Source: Herbiconiux solani NBRC 106740 (GTDB lineage Bacteria; Actinomycetota; Actinomycetes; Actinomycetales; Microbacteriaceae). From it: DNA of 64,000 bases. Numbering within the stretch: the first letter of the stretch is position 1; each line of letters opens with the position of its first letter. Positions 1 through 7,731 of the stretch are shown here, piece after piece. Where the stretch lies: contig NZ_BCST01000001.1 in the NCBI RefSeq assembly GCF_001571005.1, forward strand, positions 372,001 to 436,000. The letters are read 5' to 3'. Under the pieces are notes generated by a model. The model did no database searches. It was not told where the DNA came from and saw only the letters and a program-made list of their open reading frames with translations. Position numbers and translations under genes: made by a program.

Positions 1-253
1 CCTTCGCTCCGGTGACGGCGCCGGAGACGGCCCCGGCCGCGTCCGAGCCCGTGCCGGACAGCGACGACGACGCGTCGTCCGCGGCGCCGAAGACGCGATC
101 CTTCACGGAGCCGACGGCGCCCTTGAGCTTGTCGGTCTGGCGCCCGACGATCTTCGACGGGGTGACCTTGTCGGCGAGGGCGTCGACGTCACCGCCGAGT
201 TCGGCGCGGGTGGCCTCGATGCGGGCACGGATCTCTTCCGGTGAATCGGTCAT
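1..253 (-). CDS. DUF3618 family protein, 3' end outside window
   Basis: The 84 visible codons start at an ATG (complement of 251-253) and run off the left edge. The N-terminus MTDSPEEIRARIEATRAEL is the DUF3618 signature, a short charged helix found in actinobacterial envelope and stress operons; its biochemical role is unknown. The following part is rich in Ala, Ser and Gly and contains VTPSKIVGRQTDKLKGAVG, typical of the family. The start overlaps the stop of the Holin-X-like gene by 4 nt (ATGA), so it is the third gene of a translationally coupled trio. Whether a membrane segment follows cannot be seen. Confidence 0.85.
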   Translation of the reverse strand, partial: MTDSPEEIRARIEATRAELGGDVDALADKVTPSKIVGRQTDKLKGAVGSVKDRVFGAADDASSSLSGTGSDAAGAVSGAVTGAK

Positions 254-666
254 CGGTTCTCCTCATTCCTTTTCAGCGTCTCGGTAATCTTCTTCAGCGA
301 CTCCACCGTCTTGGGGGCGCCGTTCACTTCTTTCAGGCTCTTGCGGCCGACCAGGAACAGGATCAACGCGATCACGGCCCAGATCAGGGCGACGACGACG
401 CCGGACCAACCGAGGCCGATCAGCGTGCCGAGCGCCCACCAGAGGGCGAGGGACAGGAACAGGATGGTCATGCTCGCCGCATAGCCCGCCCCGCCCAGCA
501 TCCCGGCGCCCTTCCCGGCGCGCGTGGCCGACTGCTTGAGCTCGGCCTTGGCGAGTTCGAGCTCCTGCCGCATCAACGTGGAGAGGTCCTTGGTGACCTC
601 GCCGAGCAGATCTCCCAGCGAGGTGTTCGCGGCCTTCTGCTCGGAGGGCGTGTAGTCGTCGGTCAT
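250..666 (-). CDS. Holin-X-like (phage holin family / DUF1469) membrane protein
   Basis: A protein of 138 residues. Residues 1-50 form a charged helix (GEVTKDLSTLMRQELELAKAE), followed by two hydrophobic segments at about 62-84 and 86-108 and a basic tail. This is the layout of the actinobacterial Holin-X superfamily III proteins, which are chromosomal envelope proteins in spite of the name. The ATG at 666 overlaps the stop of the upstream gene by 4 nt, and its own stop overlaps the start of the DUF3618 gene in the same way. The three genes therefore look like one operon. Function in the cell is not established; nothing around it suggests a prophage. Confidence 0.85.
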   Translation of the reverse strand: MTDDYTPSEQKAANTSLGDLLGEVTKDLSTLMRQELELAKAELKQSATRAGKGAGMLGGAGYAASMTILFLSLALWWALGTLIGLGWSGVVVALIWAVIALILFLVGRKSLKEVNGAPKTVESLKKITETLKRNEENR

Positions 667-1436
667 CGCGGGTAGTCCTCTTCGGGCGCCGGGGAGCTCT
701 CGCCGAACGACGAGGCGCGCTCGGTGTAGAGCGGGGTCTCGTCGACGACGGCCGCGCCCGGGATGGAGGTGGTCTCGACGACGGGGGCGGGAGTGGCGGG
801 GGCTGCTGCCGGTGCCGGTGCGGATGCCGGTGCGCCGGCCGTCGTGGTCGCGGGCGTGGACGCCGTGTCCGCATCCTTCTCGTCGGCTGAAGCCTGAGCG
901 AGGGAGCGGGTCAGCCGACCGGCGACGACCCCGGCGATCGCGGCGACCGCGATGAACGTGCCGGGCTTGCGTCGGGCGTAGGACTTCCCCTCGTTCAGAA
1001 GCGAGCCCGGGTCCCGGGAGTCCAGCCACGACGCCGCGCTTCCGGCGCGGTCGGAGACCTGGCGCACGAGGTCGGTGGCGAGCCCCTGGCTCTCCGAGTT
1101 GCTCGCCATGTTGCTGAGCTCGTCGCCGATCGAGCGGAGCCCGGATGCGACCCGCTGCTGCTGCACTCCGGCCTGCTCCTTCAGCTCGGACTGGGTCTGC
1201 GCGTAAAGGTCCTTCGCCTGCGACTTCGCCTCGCGGGCGACGTTCTTCGCTTCGTCCTTCGCGGTTCCGGCGACGTGACCGGCCTGCTCGGTGGCGGTGT
1301 CCTTGACGTCACCGGCGGCCTGCTTCGCCGCCTCGACCTTGCCCGACTGGTCGTCGTCGCCCGGCCGGCCGTCGCCCTGGGGGGTCACCGGCGGCTCGAA
1401 GCCGCTCGGCGGGACGGGTACATAGCTTTCCGACAT
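663..1436 (-). CDS. Ala/Lys-rich helical envelope protein, first gene of the trio
   Basis: A 257-residue protein with a start fixed by the purine-rich AAAGGGAAG just upstream of ATG 1436. Residues about 30-100 are a repetitive amphipathic helix (AAGDVKDTATEQAGHVAGTA, then AKDEAKNVAREAKSQAKDLY) like LEA/ATP-synthase-b type helices. A hydrophobic stretch near 175-195 (FIAVAAIAGVVAGRL) could span the membrane, and the C-terminus is a Pro/Ala/Thr-rich linker. Such proteins commonly precede Holin-X and DUF3618 genes in Actinobacteria. I do not recognise a defined enzymatic domain; a role in envelope or desiccation stress is an inference from composition and context. Confidence 0.8.
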   Translation of the reverse strand: MSESYVPVPPSGFEPPVTPQGDGRPGDDDQSGKVEAAKQAAGDVKDTATEQAGHVAGTAKDEAKNVAREAKSQAKDLYAQTQSELKEQAGVQQQRVASGLRSIGDELSNMASNSESQGLATDLVRQVSDRAGSAASWLDSRDPGSLLNEGKSYARRKPGTFIAVAAIAGVVAGRLTRSLAQASADEKDADTASTPATTTAGAPASAPAPAAAPATPAPVVETTSIPGAAVVDETPLYTERASSFGESSPAPEEDYPR

Positions 1437-1536
1437 CGTCTTCCCTTTCATCTGCCCGACCGGTCGGCCGGGCACTTCTCGGTCTGCAGGGTGGAACAGG
1501 CATCCCACCCTGATGGTGCTGGCGAGTCCGCCCCCG

Positions 1537-2493
1537 TTACTTGGTTCCGGTGGGTCCGTAGAACGCCTCGACGTCGGCCAGTTCCTGCTCGGCCGTCGCC
1601 TGGATGAGCTTCAGCAGGTCCGGGTCGAGCCCAGGGCTGAACTCCTCGAGACGCTCGGGCGCGATGAACGACGGGGTGCCGATCGGGGCCTGTTCGCTCG
1701 CGTCGAGGTCGGTGCCGTCGTTCGAGGGCGACGCGCCCTGGAAGATGCGGCCTGCCTCCGACTCCCCCTTCAGATCGAAGGAGTACTGCTTGCTCTGCAG
1801 CCCCAGGTCGAGCAGCGCCTTCACCTCGGGGAACTGCTCGGCGTTCGTCTTCGGGATCGGGAGGGTCTTCTTCCAGTCCACGCCGAGCGTCTCGAGCGCC
1901 TTCGCGTAGGCGTTCTCGTGGGCCTGGTCACGCACGATCAGGTAGGCGATCGTCGAGCGCGCGGTCTTGTTGGCCGTCATCTCGTAGATCCGGCACTTCT
2001 GCAGGCGCCCGGTCGACTCGAGCATGAGGTTGTACAGCAGATCGAGCACGAGGTTGCCCGAGTTGTAGACGTAGCTGCCGAGCCACGGGTTGCCGGCCGC
2101 GTCGACGGGCATCGCGCCCTGGGCGCCGACCAGGTAGTGGTGGATGTTCCCGTGGTCGAGCGCGATGTTCAGCGGGGTCGCACCGCCGGCACCGGGCGTG
2201 TCCAGCGGGTCGGTCGGCTTGCCCTTGTACTGCGGCGAGCCGTCGAGCAACCGGGAGATCGTCGTGCCGATCAGCTCCACGTGGCTGATCTCCTCGGTGC
2301 CGACGCCCTGGATGAGGTCGCGGTACGGCTTCGCCGACGGACCACGGAAGTTCATGGCCTGGAAGAGGTACTGCATCATCGTGCGCATCTCGCCGAACTG
2401 GCCGCCGAGTCCCTCCTGCAGGGCGTTGGCCGCGGCCGGGTCCGGCTCGTCCTCGGCGATGTCGTTGATCCATTCTTGAGCGTGGAAGTACAT
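1537..2493 (-). CDS. Manganese catalase
   Basis: A 318-residue dimanganese catalase that disproportionates hydrogen peroxide without haem. The expected metal ligands of the ferritin-like four-helix core can be placed: Glu35, Glu68 and His71 in GTEEISHVE, Glu159 in NLMLESTGR, and His192 in VRDQAHENAYAKAL. Length and order agree with the family. I chose ATG 2493 (MYFHAQEWIND) because AAGGG lies just upstream and the family starts with this motif; an upstream in-frame extension is not conserved in character. The gene stands alone, between the envelope operon and a small hypothetical gene. With dps (47978) and the Mn-switched TerC (28233) it forms part of the oxidative-stress and manganese repertoire of the window. 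Confidence 0.95.
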   Translation of the reverse strand: MYFHAQEWINDIAEDEPDPAAANALQEGLGGQFGEMRTMMQYLFQAMNFRGPSAKPYRDLIQGVGTEEISHVELIGTTISRLLDGSPQYKGKPTDPLDTPGAGGATPLNIALDHGNIHHYLVGAQGAMPVDAAGNPWLGSYVYNSGNLVLDLLYNLMLESTGRLQKCRIYEMTANKTARSTIAYLIVRDQAHENAYAKALETLGVDWKKTLPIPKTNAEQFPEVKALLDLGLQSKQYSFDLKGESEAGRIFQGASPSNDGTDLDASEQAPIGTPSFIAPERLEEFSPGLDPDLLKLIQATAEQELADVEAFYGPTGTK

Positions 2494-2642
2494 GGGAGCC
2501 CTTCGTCGATGAATGGGCTGCGTCGACCGCAACCGCACTCCTCAACCTGTACCGGTCGATTACTTCCGCCAGACCGTTGACACTGCCGCGCCATCGTGCA
2601 GCACGCGTTGCGGATTCGTCGACTCCTGGGAAGGATTGAGGG

Positions 2643-2972
2643 GTGCAGAAGCTCTATTACGCCAGTGGTTTCATCCTCGTCAGCGACGCGATCTGCGACG
2701 CGGTGCTGCGGTATGCGAAGGCCCTCGCAGACGTGGGGAAGTCGGATCTGGTCAGCGTGCCCTCGATGTCCGACGAAGGCCTGCGGGGAGAGGTCCGGCT
2801 CCTCGTCGGGCCGGCCAGCCAGATCTTCTCGGCTCCGGCGCTCGACCGAGGAGTCGATCTCGAGGACGAGGAGGCCGTCGCCTCCATGCTCGACAAGGTC
2901 GCCCGTCTGCAGCCGGCGAAAGCGCACGCCGACGAGCAGCCGCTCCCGGGTGCCGATGCGGACTTCGAATAG
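2643..2972 (+). CDS. Small conserved-type hypothetical protein
   Basis: A 109-residue protein opening with GTG, 9 nt downstream of GGAAGGA. The sequence MQKLYYASGFILVSDAICDA followed by AVLRYAKALADVGKSDLV and a middle part ending LLVGPASQIFSAPA suggests a compact alpha/beta domain; the last 35 residues are acidic and probably disordered. It has no signal peptide or membrane segment. I cannot name a family with certainty. It is divergent from the manganese catalase (149-bp shared intergenic region), which is the only contextual hint. Confidence 0.75.
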   Translation: MQKLYYASGFILVSDAICDAVLRYAKALADVGKSDLVSVPSMSDEGLRGEVRLLVGPASQIFSAPALDRGVDLEDEEAVASMLDKVARLQPAKAHADEQPLPGADADFE

Positions 2973-3051
2973 GAGCCTGACGGCAGGCCAGCACGGGGCG
3001 GACTGGCTCTAGACGATCTGGCTCTACCGGGCCGCGATCGGGCCCGAGTGG

Positions 3052-3246
3052 TCAGTCCTCGAGGTCGCCCGCGTCTTCGGGCTCGGCCGCGGTCTGGGGC
3101 GTTCGGTCGCGCAGCCGGTCCGACATCTCCGAGGCGCCCTCGGCGTCGGGGTCTTCGTCGACCTCGCGGATCAGCTCGGCCAGATCATCGTCGCGAGGGG
3201 CCGCAGCGGAGTCGTCGGACGGGGTTCCGGCATCGGATGTGCTCAT
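3052..3246 (-). CDS. Small acidic protein
   Basis: A 64-residue, strongly acidic protein (many Asp/Glu, no Cys, no hydrophobic core) with the central helix DDDLAELIREVDEDPDAEG. A TAGCGT hexamer ends 6 nt before the ATG, which supports this start and a leaderless transcript. It follows the hydrolase gene on the same strand but has its own promoter. No domain is recognised. It is one of several small acidic proteins in the window (17251-17604, 36559-36759, 46728-46871). Confidence 0.65.
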   Translation of the reverse strand: MSTSDAGTPSDDSAAAPRDDDLAELIREVDEDPDAEGASEMSDRLRDRTPQTAAEPEDAGDLED

Positions 3247-3252
3247 GCTGCG

Positions 3253-3258
3253 ACGCTA
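3253..3258 (-). promoter_or_regulatory. Leaderless-type -10 hexamer for the acidic protein gene
   Basis: TAGCGT on the minus strand, 6 nt before ATG 3246, with no Shine-Dalgarno sequence in between. Confidence 0.5.
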
Positions 3259-3300
3259 GTCCAGCCCGCCCGCATCCGCCCGTGTCGGTTCACTCGCCTG

Positions 3301-3342
3301 GAGCCTGAGCCTGAGCCTGAGCCTGAGCCGCAGCCTGAGCCT
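3301..3342. repeat. Hexanucleotide microsatellite, GAGCCT x7
   Basis: Seven consecutive 6-bp units: four perfect GAGCCT, then GAGCCG, CAGCCT and GAGCCT. It lies just after the stop codon of the hydrolase gene (minus strand), upstream of the acidic protein gene. Non-coding as far as can be seen. Confidence 0.9.
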
Positions 3343-3355
3343 GGCCCGCCGGCCC

Positions 3356-4045
3356 TCAGCTGGGATGCCCCGCCGCGTCGAGGATGAGGGCGGCGACCTC
3401 GGCCGGGTGCGAGAGGAGGGACACGTGGCTGGAGGCGAGCTCGATCGTCGTGGCTCCCATCCGCTTCGCCATGAACCGTTCGAGGTCGGGGTCGATCGTG
3501 CGGTCGTCGGTCGAGACGGCGTACCAGCTCGGCTTGTCGCGCCAGGCCGCGTGCGTGGTCCGGCCCGCGAAGAGGGTGTCGGAGATCGGGCCCTGAACCG
3601 CGCAGAGCTCGCGTGCCTCGTCGGGCGGCAGGTCGCCCGCGAAGTCGGCCAGGAACGCGGACTCACTGAGTCGACCCCAACCGTCCGACCAGACGACCCC
3701 GGCCGAGGCGGGTGGCGCGGGGTAGCCGGCGGCGAGGGCGGCGTAGTCCTCACCGGCATCCGGAGCGCGAGCCGCGATGTAGACCAGCGCCGACACGGCC
3801 GGGTCCACCCCGGCCTCGGTCACGATCATGCCCGCGAACGAGTGCCCGACGAGCACCGTCGGCCCGCGATGCAGGGCGAGAGCACGCCGGGTGACGTCGA
3901 CCCCGTCTTGAAGCGTGGTCAGCGGATGCTGGACCGCGGTCACCCGCAGGCCCGCGGCCTGAAGGAGCGGGATGACCTTCGACCACGACGACCCGTCGGC
4001 GTAGGCGCCGTGCACGAGGACGGCATTGGCGGCTGTCTCAGGCAT
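3356..4045 (-). CDS. Alpha/beta hydrolase
   Basis: A 229-residue single-domain alpha/beta hydrolase. The N-terminal strand NAVLVHGAYADGSSW carries the oxyanion-hole motif, GHSFAG supplies the nucleophile Ser, an acid is expected near DDRTIDPD, and the SSHVSLLSHP segment near the C-terminus holds the catalytic His. This resembles the EstC/hydroxynitrile-lyase-like branch that acts on small esters. The substrate is unknown. A purine-rich GGAAGAGG precedes the ATG. It ends just before the GAGCCT microsatellite, and the membrane-protein gene 4127-4612 lies upstream on the same strand. Confidence 0.9.
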   Translation of the reverse strand: MPETAANAVLVHGAYADGSSWSKVIPLLQAAGLRVTAVQHPLTTLQDGVDVTRRALALHRGPTVLVGHSFAGMIVTEAGVDPAVSALVYIAARAPDAGEDYAALAAGYPAPPASAGVVWSDGWGRLSESAFLADFAGDLPPDEARELCAVQGPISDTLFAGRTTHAAWRDKPSWYAVSTDDRTIDPDLERFMAKRMGATTIELASSHVSLLSHPAEVAALILDAAGHPS

Positions 4046-4126
4046 TCGGACCTCTTCCCGTCGGGCGAGCGTGATGCGTTGGGCGGCACGCTACCAGCAT
4101 CCGGACTGCCCGCGGAAGAACGCCGG

Positions 4127-4612
4127 TCAGCGGAGGGGCTTCGGTTTGCCCAGGCGCAGGGGCTCCGGAACCGTGGCCGGGGGGCTTCGGCGGAGGCGGA
4201 GGGACGAGCGGAAGTAGAGCACGGCCAGGACGACGTCGACCAGGAGGTCGACGACGGCCACGACCACCGCACCGGCCGGATCGGCGGATGACGAAGCCAC
4301 GATCGGTGTGCCGGCGATGCTCCCGCCAACCACGATCAGCACCCGCAGGAGAAGCAGCGACCCGATGACGAACCCGGCGGTCGGCCGCGCGGTCATCCGC
4401 CAGCCGGCCCGCGGCGGCGCGATCGGTTCGCCGGCGCCACGGAACGAGCGCGTGCCCACGACGAACGCCAGCACGTAGACCGCCTCGCTCGCGAGCGCCG
4501 GGAAGGGCGCGGGAAGGAGCGGCGAGAAGAGCAACGCGTTCGCCACGAAGAGCACCGCGATGGCGGCGACGACGAACAGGACCTTCCACCGGGTCTGACG
4601 GATGCGCAGCAT
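4127..4612 (-). CDS. Small integral membrane protein, unknown function
   Basis: A 161-residue protein with about four hydrophobic segments: around 9-28 (VLFVVAAIAVLFVANALLF), 38-53, 80-98 and 112-132, ending in a basic Arg/Lys/Pro tail. No catalytic motif is visible. It begins 14 nt after the stop of the RibD-type reductase gene, so the two are probably co-transcribed. The family is not recognised. Confidence 0.7.
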   Translation of the reverse strand: MLRIRQTRWKVLFVVAAIAVLFVANALLFSPLLPAPFPALASEAVYVLAFVVGTRSFRGAGEPIAPPRAGWRMTARPTAGFVIGSLLLLRVLIVVGGSIAGTPIVASSSADPAGAVVVAVVDLLVDVVLAVLYFRSSLRLRRSPPATVPEPLRLGKPKPLR

Positions 4613-4626
4613 GACGGGCGACCGGG

Positions 4627-5316
4627 TCAGCGCGGCGCGCGGGGGCCGCGGGGCGCGCTGGGCTTGCGGGTGAAGACGTAGTGGACGACGCCGGACGGCG
4701 ACGCCGTGACCTCGGTCGTGAAGCGCTCCTCCAGCCCCTCGAGCCCGTCCCAGAGCCGCACCCCGCGGCCGAGCAGGATCGGCACGACGACGACGTGCAG
4801 GTGGTCGACCAGGTCGGCCGCGAGGAACTCCCGCACGACCGTGGGCCCCCCGCCCAGGCGCACGTCCAGTCCTCCGGCCAGGCCGGTCGCGAGCGACAGG
4901 GCCTCGGCCGGTGGCAGATCGCGGAAGAGGAAGGTCGTCTCGCCGACCACGAGATCGGGCCGTTCGTGATGGGTGAGGACGACGACCGGGGTGTGGAACG
5001 GGGGCTCCTCACCCCACCAGCCTCGCCAGGACTCGTCCTCCCAGGGCCCGGTCTGCGGGCCGAACTTGCGGCGGCCCATGATCTCGACGCCGATCCGCTC
5101 GCTGGTGGCCGACGCGAAGGCGTCGTCGACGCCCCGCGTGCCGGAGCCGACCGCCTCGGACTCGTGGCCGCTCATGCCCACGAAAGTCTTCGTGGGGAAG
5201 AACCACTCCATCAGGCGCCCGCCCGCGTGCCCGAACGGGGCCTCGAGCGACTGCCCCTCCCCGGTCGCGAAGCCGTCGAGCGAGACCGCGAGATTGTGCA
5301 CCCTCACCATCGTCAT
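4627..5316 (-). CDS. RibD C-terminal-domain (dihydrofolate reductase fold) family protein
   Basis: A 229-residue single RibD_C domain. The N-terminal NLAVSLDGFATG is the typical opening strand and loop, EIMGRRKFGPQTGPW the NADPH-binding region, and VRLGGGPTVVREFLAADLVD with HVVVVPILLGRGVRLWDG the conserved second half. Stand-alone members are NADPH-dependent reductases of unknown substrate, often called dihydrofolate reductase family; riboflavin synthesis is not implied since no deaminase domain is present. TAGCGT lies 6 nt before the ATG, suggesting a leaderless mRNA. It heads a probable two-gene unit with the membrane protein downstream. Confidence 0.9.
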   Translation of the reverse strand: MTMVRVHNLAVSLDGFATGEGQSLEAPFGHAGGRLMEWFFPTKTFVGMSGHESEAVGSGTRGVDDAFASATSERIGVEIMGRRKFGPQTGPWEDESWRGWWGEEPPFHTPVVVLTHHERPDLVVGETTFLFRDLPPAEALSLATGLAGGLDVRLGGGPTVVREFLAADLVDHLHVVVVPILLGRGVRLWDGLEGLEERFTTEVTASPSGVVHYVFTRKPSAPRGPRAPR

Positions 5317-5322
5317 GCGCTC

Positions 5323-5328
5323 ACGCTA
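5323..5328 (-). promoter_or_regulatory. Leaderless-type -10 hexamer for the RibD-family gene
   Basis: TAGCGT on the minus strand, 6 nt before ATG 5316; no Shine-Dalgarno sequence between. Confidence 0.5.
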
Positions 5329-5341
5329 GCGCCTCCCCGCG

Positions 5342-5380
5342 CCGGAGCACGATCACGACCACGACCACGACCAACTCCGG
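5342..5380 (-). terminator. Candidate terminator hairpin with a CACGAC microsatellite in the loop
   Basis: CCGGAG (5342-5347) can pair with CTCCGG (5375-5380). The 27-nt loop contains CACGAT followed by three CACGAC units (5348-5371). It lies just past the stop codon of the minus-strand gene 5385-6734. There is no T-run, so a termination role is tentative. Confidence 0.35.
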
Positions 5381-5384
5381 GGCG

Positions 5385-6734
5385 TCACGACGGGTTGAGC
5401 ACCGTGCTCACCACCGCCGAGACGATCTCGGGCAGATGCGGCACCTCGGTCTCCGGCACCCGCACCAGGAACCATGCGTTGTCGATCAGTACCGCCACCT
5501 GCATCCCGTCGTCCGAGACGAACGACTCCCCCGGGTACCCGGCTGCCGGGTGCCACTCCCCTCCGCCGAGCGGTGCGGATGCGGCGAAGTAGGGTGCACC
5601 GCCGGGCAGCACCGAGGCCCAGATGCCGGCACCCCGTCCCGACCAGCCGCAGGCGTAGCCGCCGACCTGCGCATTGCTGCGGAAGGACGCGATCCGGAAC
5701 TCCCCCTCGGCCACCCGGTAGTTCGACACGGTGGGGTCGCCGATGATCGTGCCGAGCTCGGCGGAGGGGATCAGGTCGTCGCAGAACAGGTCGTCGGCGT
5801 TGCTCGCAACCCCGGCGATGTTCGGGCCCGTCGGCTGCCAGAGTGGCCCGGATGGCCCTGCCCCCGCCACGGCGTCGGCGATGCCCGAGAACAGGTCGAC
5901 GGATGCCGCCACGTCGTCCTCGGTCAGGTCGAGCGACGCGGGCACCATCCAGAACCCCACCCCGTACTCCCCGACCAGGTCGACCATCCCGCAGACCGGG
6001 AAGCTGACGCCGGGCTGGCACGACAGGCGCGAGTCGTCGTCGCGGCCGGGGATCGTCGGCGAGCCGCCGTAGTCGATCCCCTCCGAGGTCGCCCGGTAGT
6101 CGTCGGCCGAAACCGCGGGGACGATCGTGAGGTGCGCCACCGGGGTGAAGGAGCGCGCATCCTCGGCGTCGGGGGCGGCCCAGGCGCACTCGAGCGCGCC
6201 GGTGCGCTCGTCCGAGTACGACAGCGGATCGGAGGACGAGTACTCGGCCGGCACCAGGTCGGCGCCCGTGATCGCCTCCGCGACGCTCTCGGGCAGCAGC
6301 GACTCGCAGTCGAGCGGCACCCGCACGGGGGCGAGCGCGGGGTTCGCGGTGCCGGAGCCGGCGTCCGAGCCGTCCCCGGATTCCGACCCCGACCCGCCGT
6401 CCCCGCCCGCGCCCGGCGCGGCAGGATCACTGGGTACGGAGGGCTGGCCGGAGGGCGTTGGAGTGCCCTGCCCGCCGGCGCCCTGTCCGCCCGAACCGCC
6501 CGCCCCAGAACCAGGGCCCGCACCGGCACCCGAGCCGTCCGAGCCGCTCGTCGGTGATCCGGCGGCCACCGGCGACGACCCCTGATTACCGGCCCCACCG
6601 GCGGAAAGCGCGATCGCCCCCGCCGCGATGCCCCCCAGCAGCAGCACCGCGAGCCCGATGGCTGCGATGCGCAGCGGGATGTTCCCGCCGCTTGCGCCCG
6701 CGCCGTTACCGTCACCTGTCGATTTCGTCTCCAT
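5385..6734 (-). CDS. Membrane-anchored secreted protein with two DUF3558-like halves
   Basis: A 449-residue protein. Residues about 20-45 (IPLRIAAIGLAVLLLGGIAA) are an uncleaved signal anchor; residues about 50-130 form a Gly/Ser/Pro-rich, low-complexity linker; the rest is an extracytoplasmic part with paired cysteines. Two similar halves can be seen: one beginning LDCESLLPESVAEAITG with a later ALECAWAAPD, and one beginning DLFCDDLIPSAELGTIIGDP with GGYACGWSG. This CxxLLP...C(A/G)W pattern resembles actinobacterial DUF3558-type lipoproteins, though I cannot confirm the family. ATG 6734 is chosen because the hydrophobic segment follows at the right distance. No operon partner is evident. Confidence 0.8.
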   Translation of the reverse strand: METKSTGDGNGAGASGGNIPLRIAAIGLAVLLLGGIAAGAIALSAGGAGNQGSSPVAAGSPTSGSDGSGAGAGPGSGAGGSGGQGAGGQGTPTPSGQPSVPSDPAAPGAGGDGGSGSESGDGSDAGSGTANPALAPVRVPLDCESLLPESVAEAITGADLVPAEYSSSDPLSYSDERTGALECAWAAPDAEDARSFTPVAHLTIVPAVSADDYRATSEGIDYGGSPTIPGRDDDSRLSCQPGVSFPVCGMVDLVGEYGVGFWMVPASLDLTEDDVAASVDLFSGIADAVAGAGPSGPLWQPTGPNIAGVASNADDLFCDDLIPSAELGTIIGDPTVSNYRVAEGEFRIASFRSNAQVGGYACGWSGRGAGIWASVLPGGAPYFAASAPLGGGEWHPAAGYPGESFVSDDGMQVAVLIDNAWFLVRVPETEVPHLPEIVSAVVSTVLNPS

Positions 6735-6835
6735 GACCAGTAATGTCCGCAGCGCCGGATCGGTTCCACGGCGCACCGGCGATCCGGTCGGGCGCGCCGT
6801 GCGGCCCGCCTCCCCCACCGTGCGACGATCAGGGA

Positions 6836-7486
6836 ATGGAAGATCCCTCGGTCCGGAAGCAGAGACTCCGGCACACCCGCATCCGCTTCGTCGCGATGGC
6901 CGTGGTCGGTGTCGTCGTGGCCGCCGTGATCGCCGCGATCGGCTACTGGGAGATCGCCGCGATCGCAGGCTGGTCGGCCGCCTGCATCGTCTACCTGGTG
7001 CTGGTCTGGCGGGCGATCGGCGGCCTCGACGCGAAGACGACGGAGAGCCGCTCCATCCGCGAGGATCCCACCCGCACGACAAGCGACGTGCTGCTCCTGC
7101 TCGCCAGCGCGGTGAGCCTGGTGGTCGTGGTCTTCATCCTGGTGCTCTCGGACGGCTCGGCGGGCATCGAGCGCGATGTGCTCGGCGGCGTGGCCGTGCT
7201 CAGCATCGCGCTGTCCTGGCTGCTCATCCACACCCTCTACACGCTCCGCTACGCGGTGCTCTACTACTCGGGCACGCCGGGCGGCATCAGCTTCAACCAG
7301 GACGAGGCGCCCCGCTACGGCGACTTCGCCTACCTGTCCTTCACGCTCGGGATGACCTTCCAGGTCTCGGACACGAACATCTCGACCTCGGCGATCAGGA
7401 TGACCGTGCTGCGGCAGTCGCTGCTGTCGTACCTCTTCGGCGCCGTCATCCTGGCCAGCGTCGTGAACCTGATCTCCGGCTTCTGA
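6836..7486 (+). CDS. DUF1345 integral membrane protein
   Basis: A 216-residue protein with about five membrane segments (roughly 15-35, 40-58, 82-102, 112-135, 190-210). The conserved DUF1345 signature is in the C-terminal half: GGISFNQDEAPRYGDFAYLS, then FTLGMTFQVSDTNI and IRMTVLRQSLLSYLFG. The function of this family is unknown. ATG 6836 gives the normal family length; an in-frame upstream ATG at 6743 would add a 31-residue Pro-rich tail with no family character, so I reject it. A small membrane-protein gene follows 70 nt downstream. Confidence 0.88.
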   Translation: MEDPSVRKQRLRHTRIRFVAMAVVGVVVAAVIAAIGYWEIAAIAGWSAACIVYLVLVWRAIGGLDAKTTESRSIREDPTRTTSDVLLLLASAVSLVVVVFILVLSDGSAGIERDVLGGVAVLSIALSWLLIHTLYTLRYAVLYYSGTPGGISFNQDEAPRYGDFAYLSFTLGMTFQVSDTNISTSAIRMTVLRQSLLSYLFGAVILASVVNLISGF

Positions 7487-7556
7487 CGGTTAGGCTCGAA
7501 CAGGGTCCTCCGGGAACCCGTCCGCCGAACACGACGTCCTGTGAAAGGACACCTCC

Positions 7557-7724
7557 ATGACCGTCATCGTCATCCTGCTCGTCGTCTGGGCGATCCTCGC
7601 CGTCGTCGGCTTCGCCATCCAGGGCCTGCTCTGGCTCGCGATCATCGGCATCATCCTGCTGATCGGCACCGTCGTGTTCGGCTTCGTGCGTCGCAACGTC
7701 GGTAAGAAGAAGCGTCAGGCCTGA
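7557..7724 (+). CDS. 55-residue hydrophobic membrane protein
   Basis: A small protein of 55 residues, mostly two hydrophobic helices (VIVILLVVWAILAVVGFAI and LLWLAIIGIILLIGTVVFG) followed by a basic tail RRNVGKKKRQA, which predicts the tail in the cytoplasm. GAAAGGA sits 8 nt before the ATG. Proteins of this size and shape are widespread in Actinobacteria, with no known function. It follows the DUF1345 gene and precedes the GNAT gene, possibly in one transcript. Confidence 0.8.
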   Translation: MTVIVILLVVWAILAVVGFAIQGLLWLAIIGIILLIGTVVFGFVRRNVGKKKRQA

Positions 7725-7731
7725 TCTTTCG

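Noticed and set aside
250-1436. Holin-like gene as a sign of prophage.
   Set aside because: Holin-X/DUF1469 genes are chromosomal envelope genes in Actinobacteria, and no phage structural, integrase or lysis gene is near.
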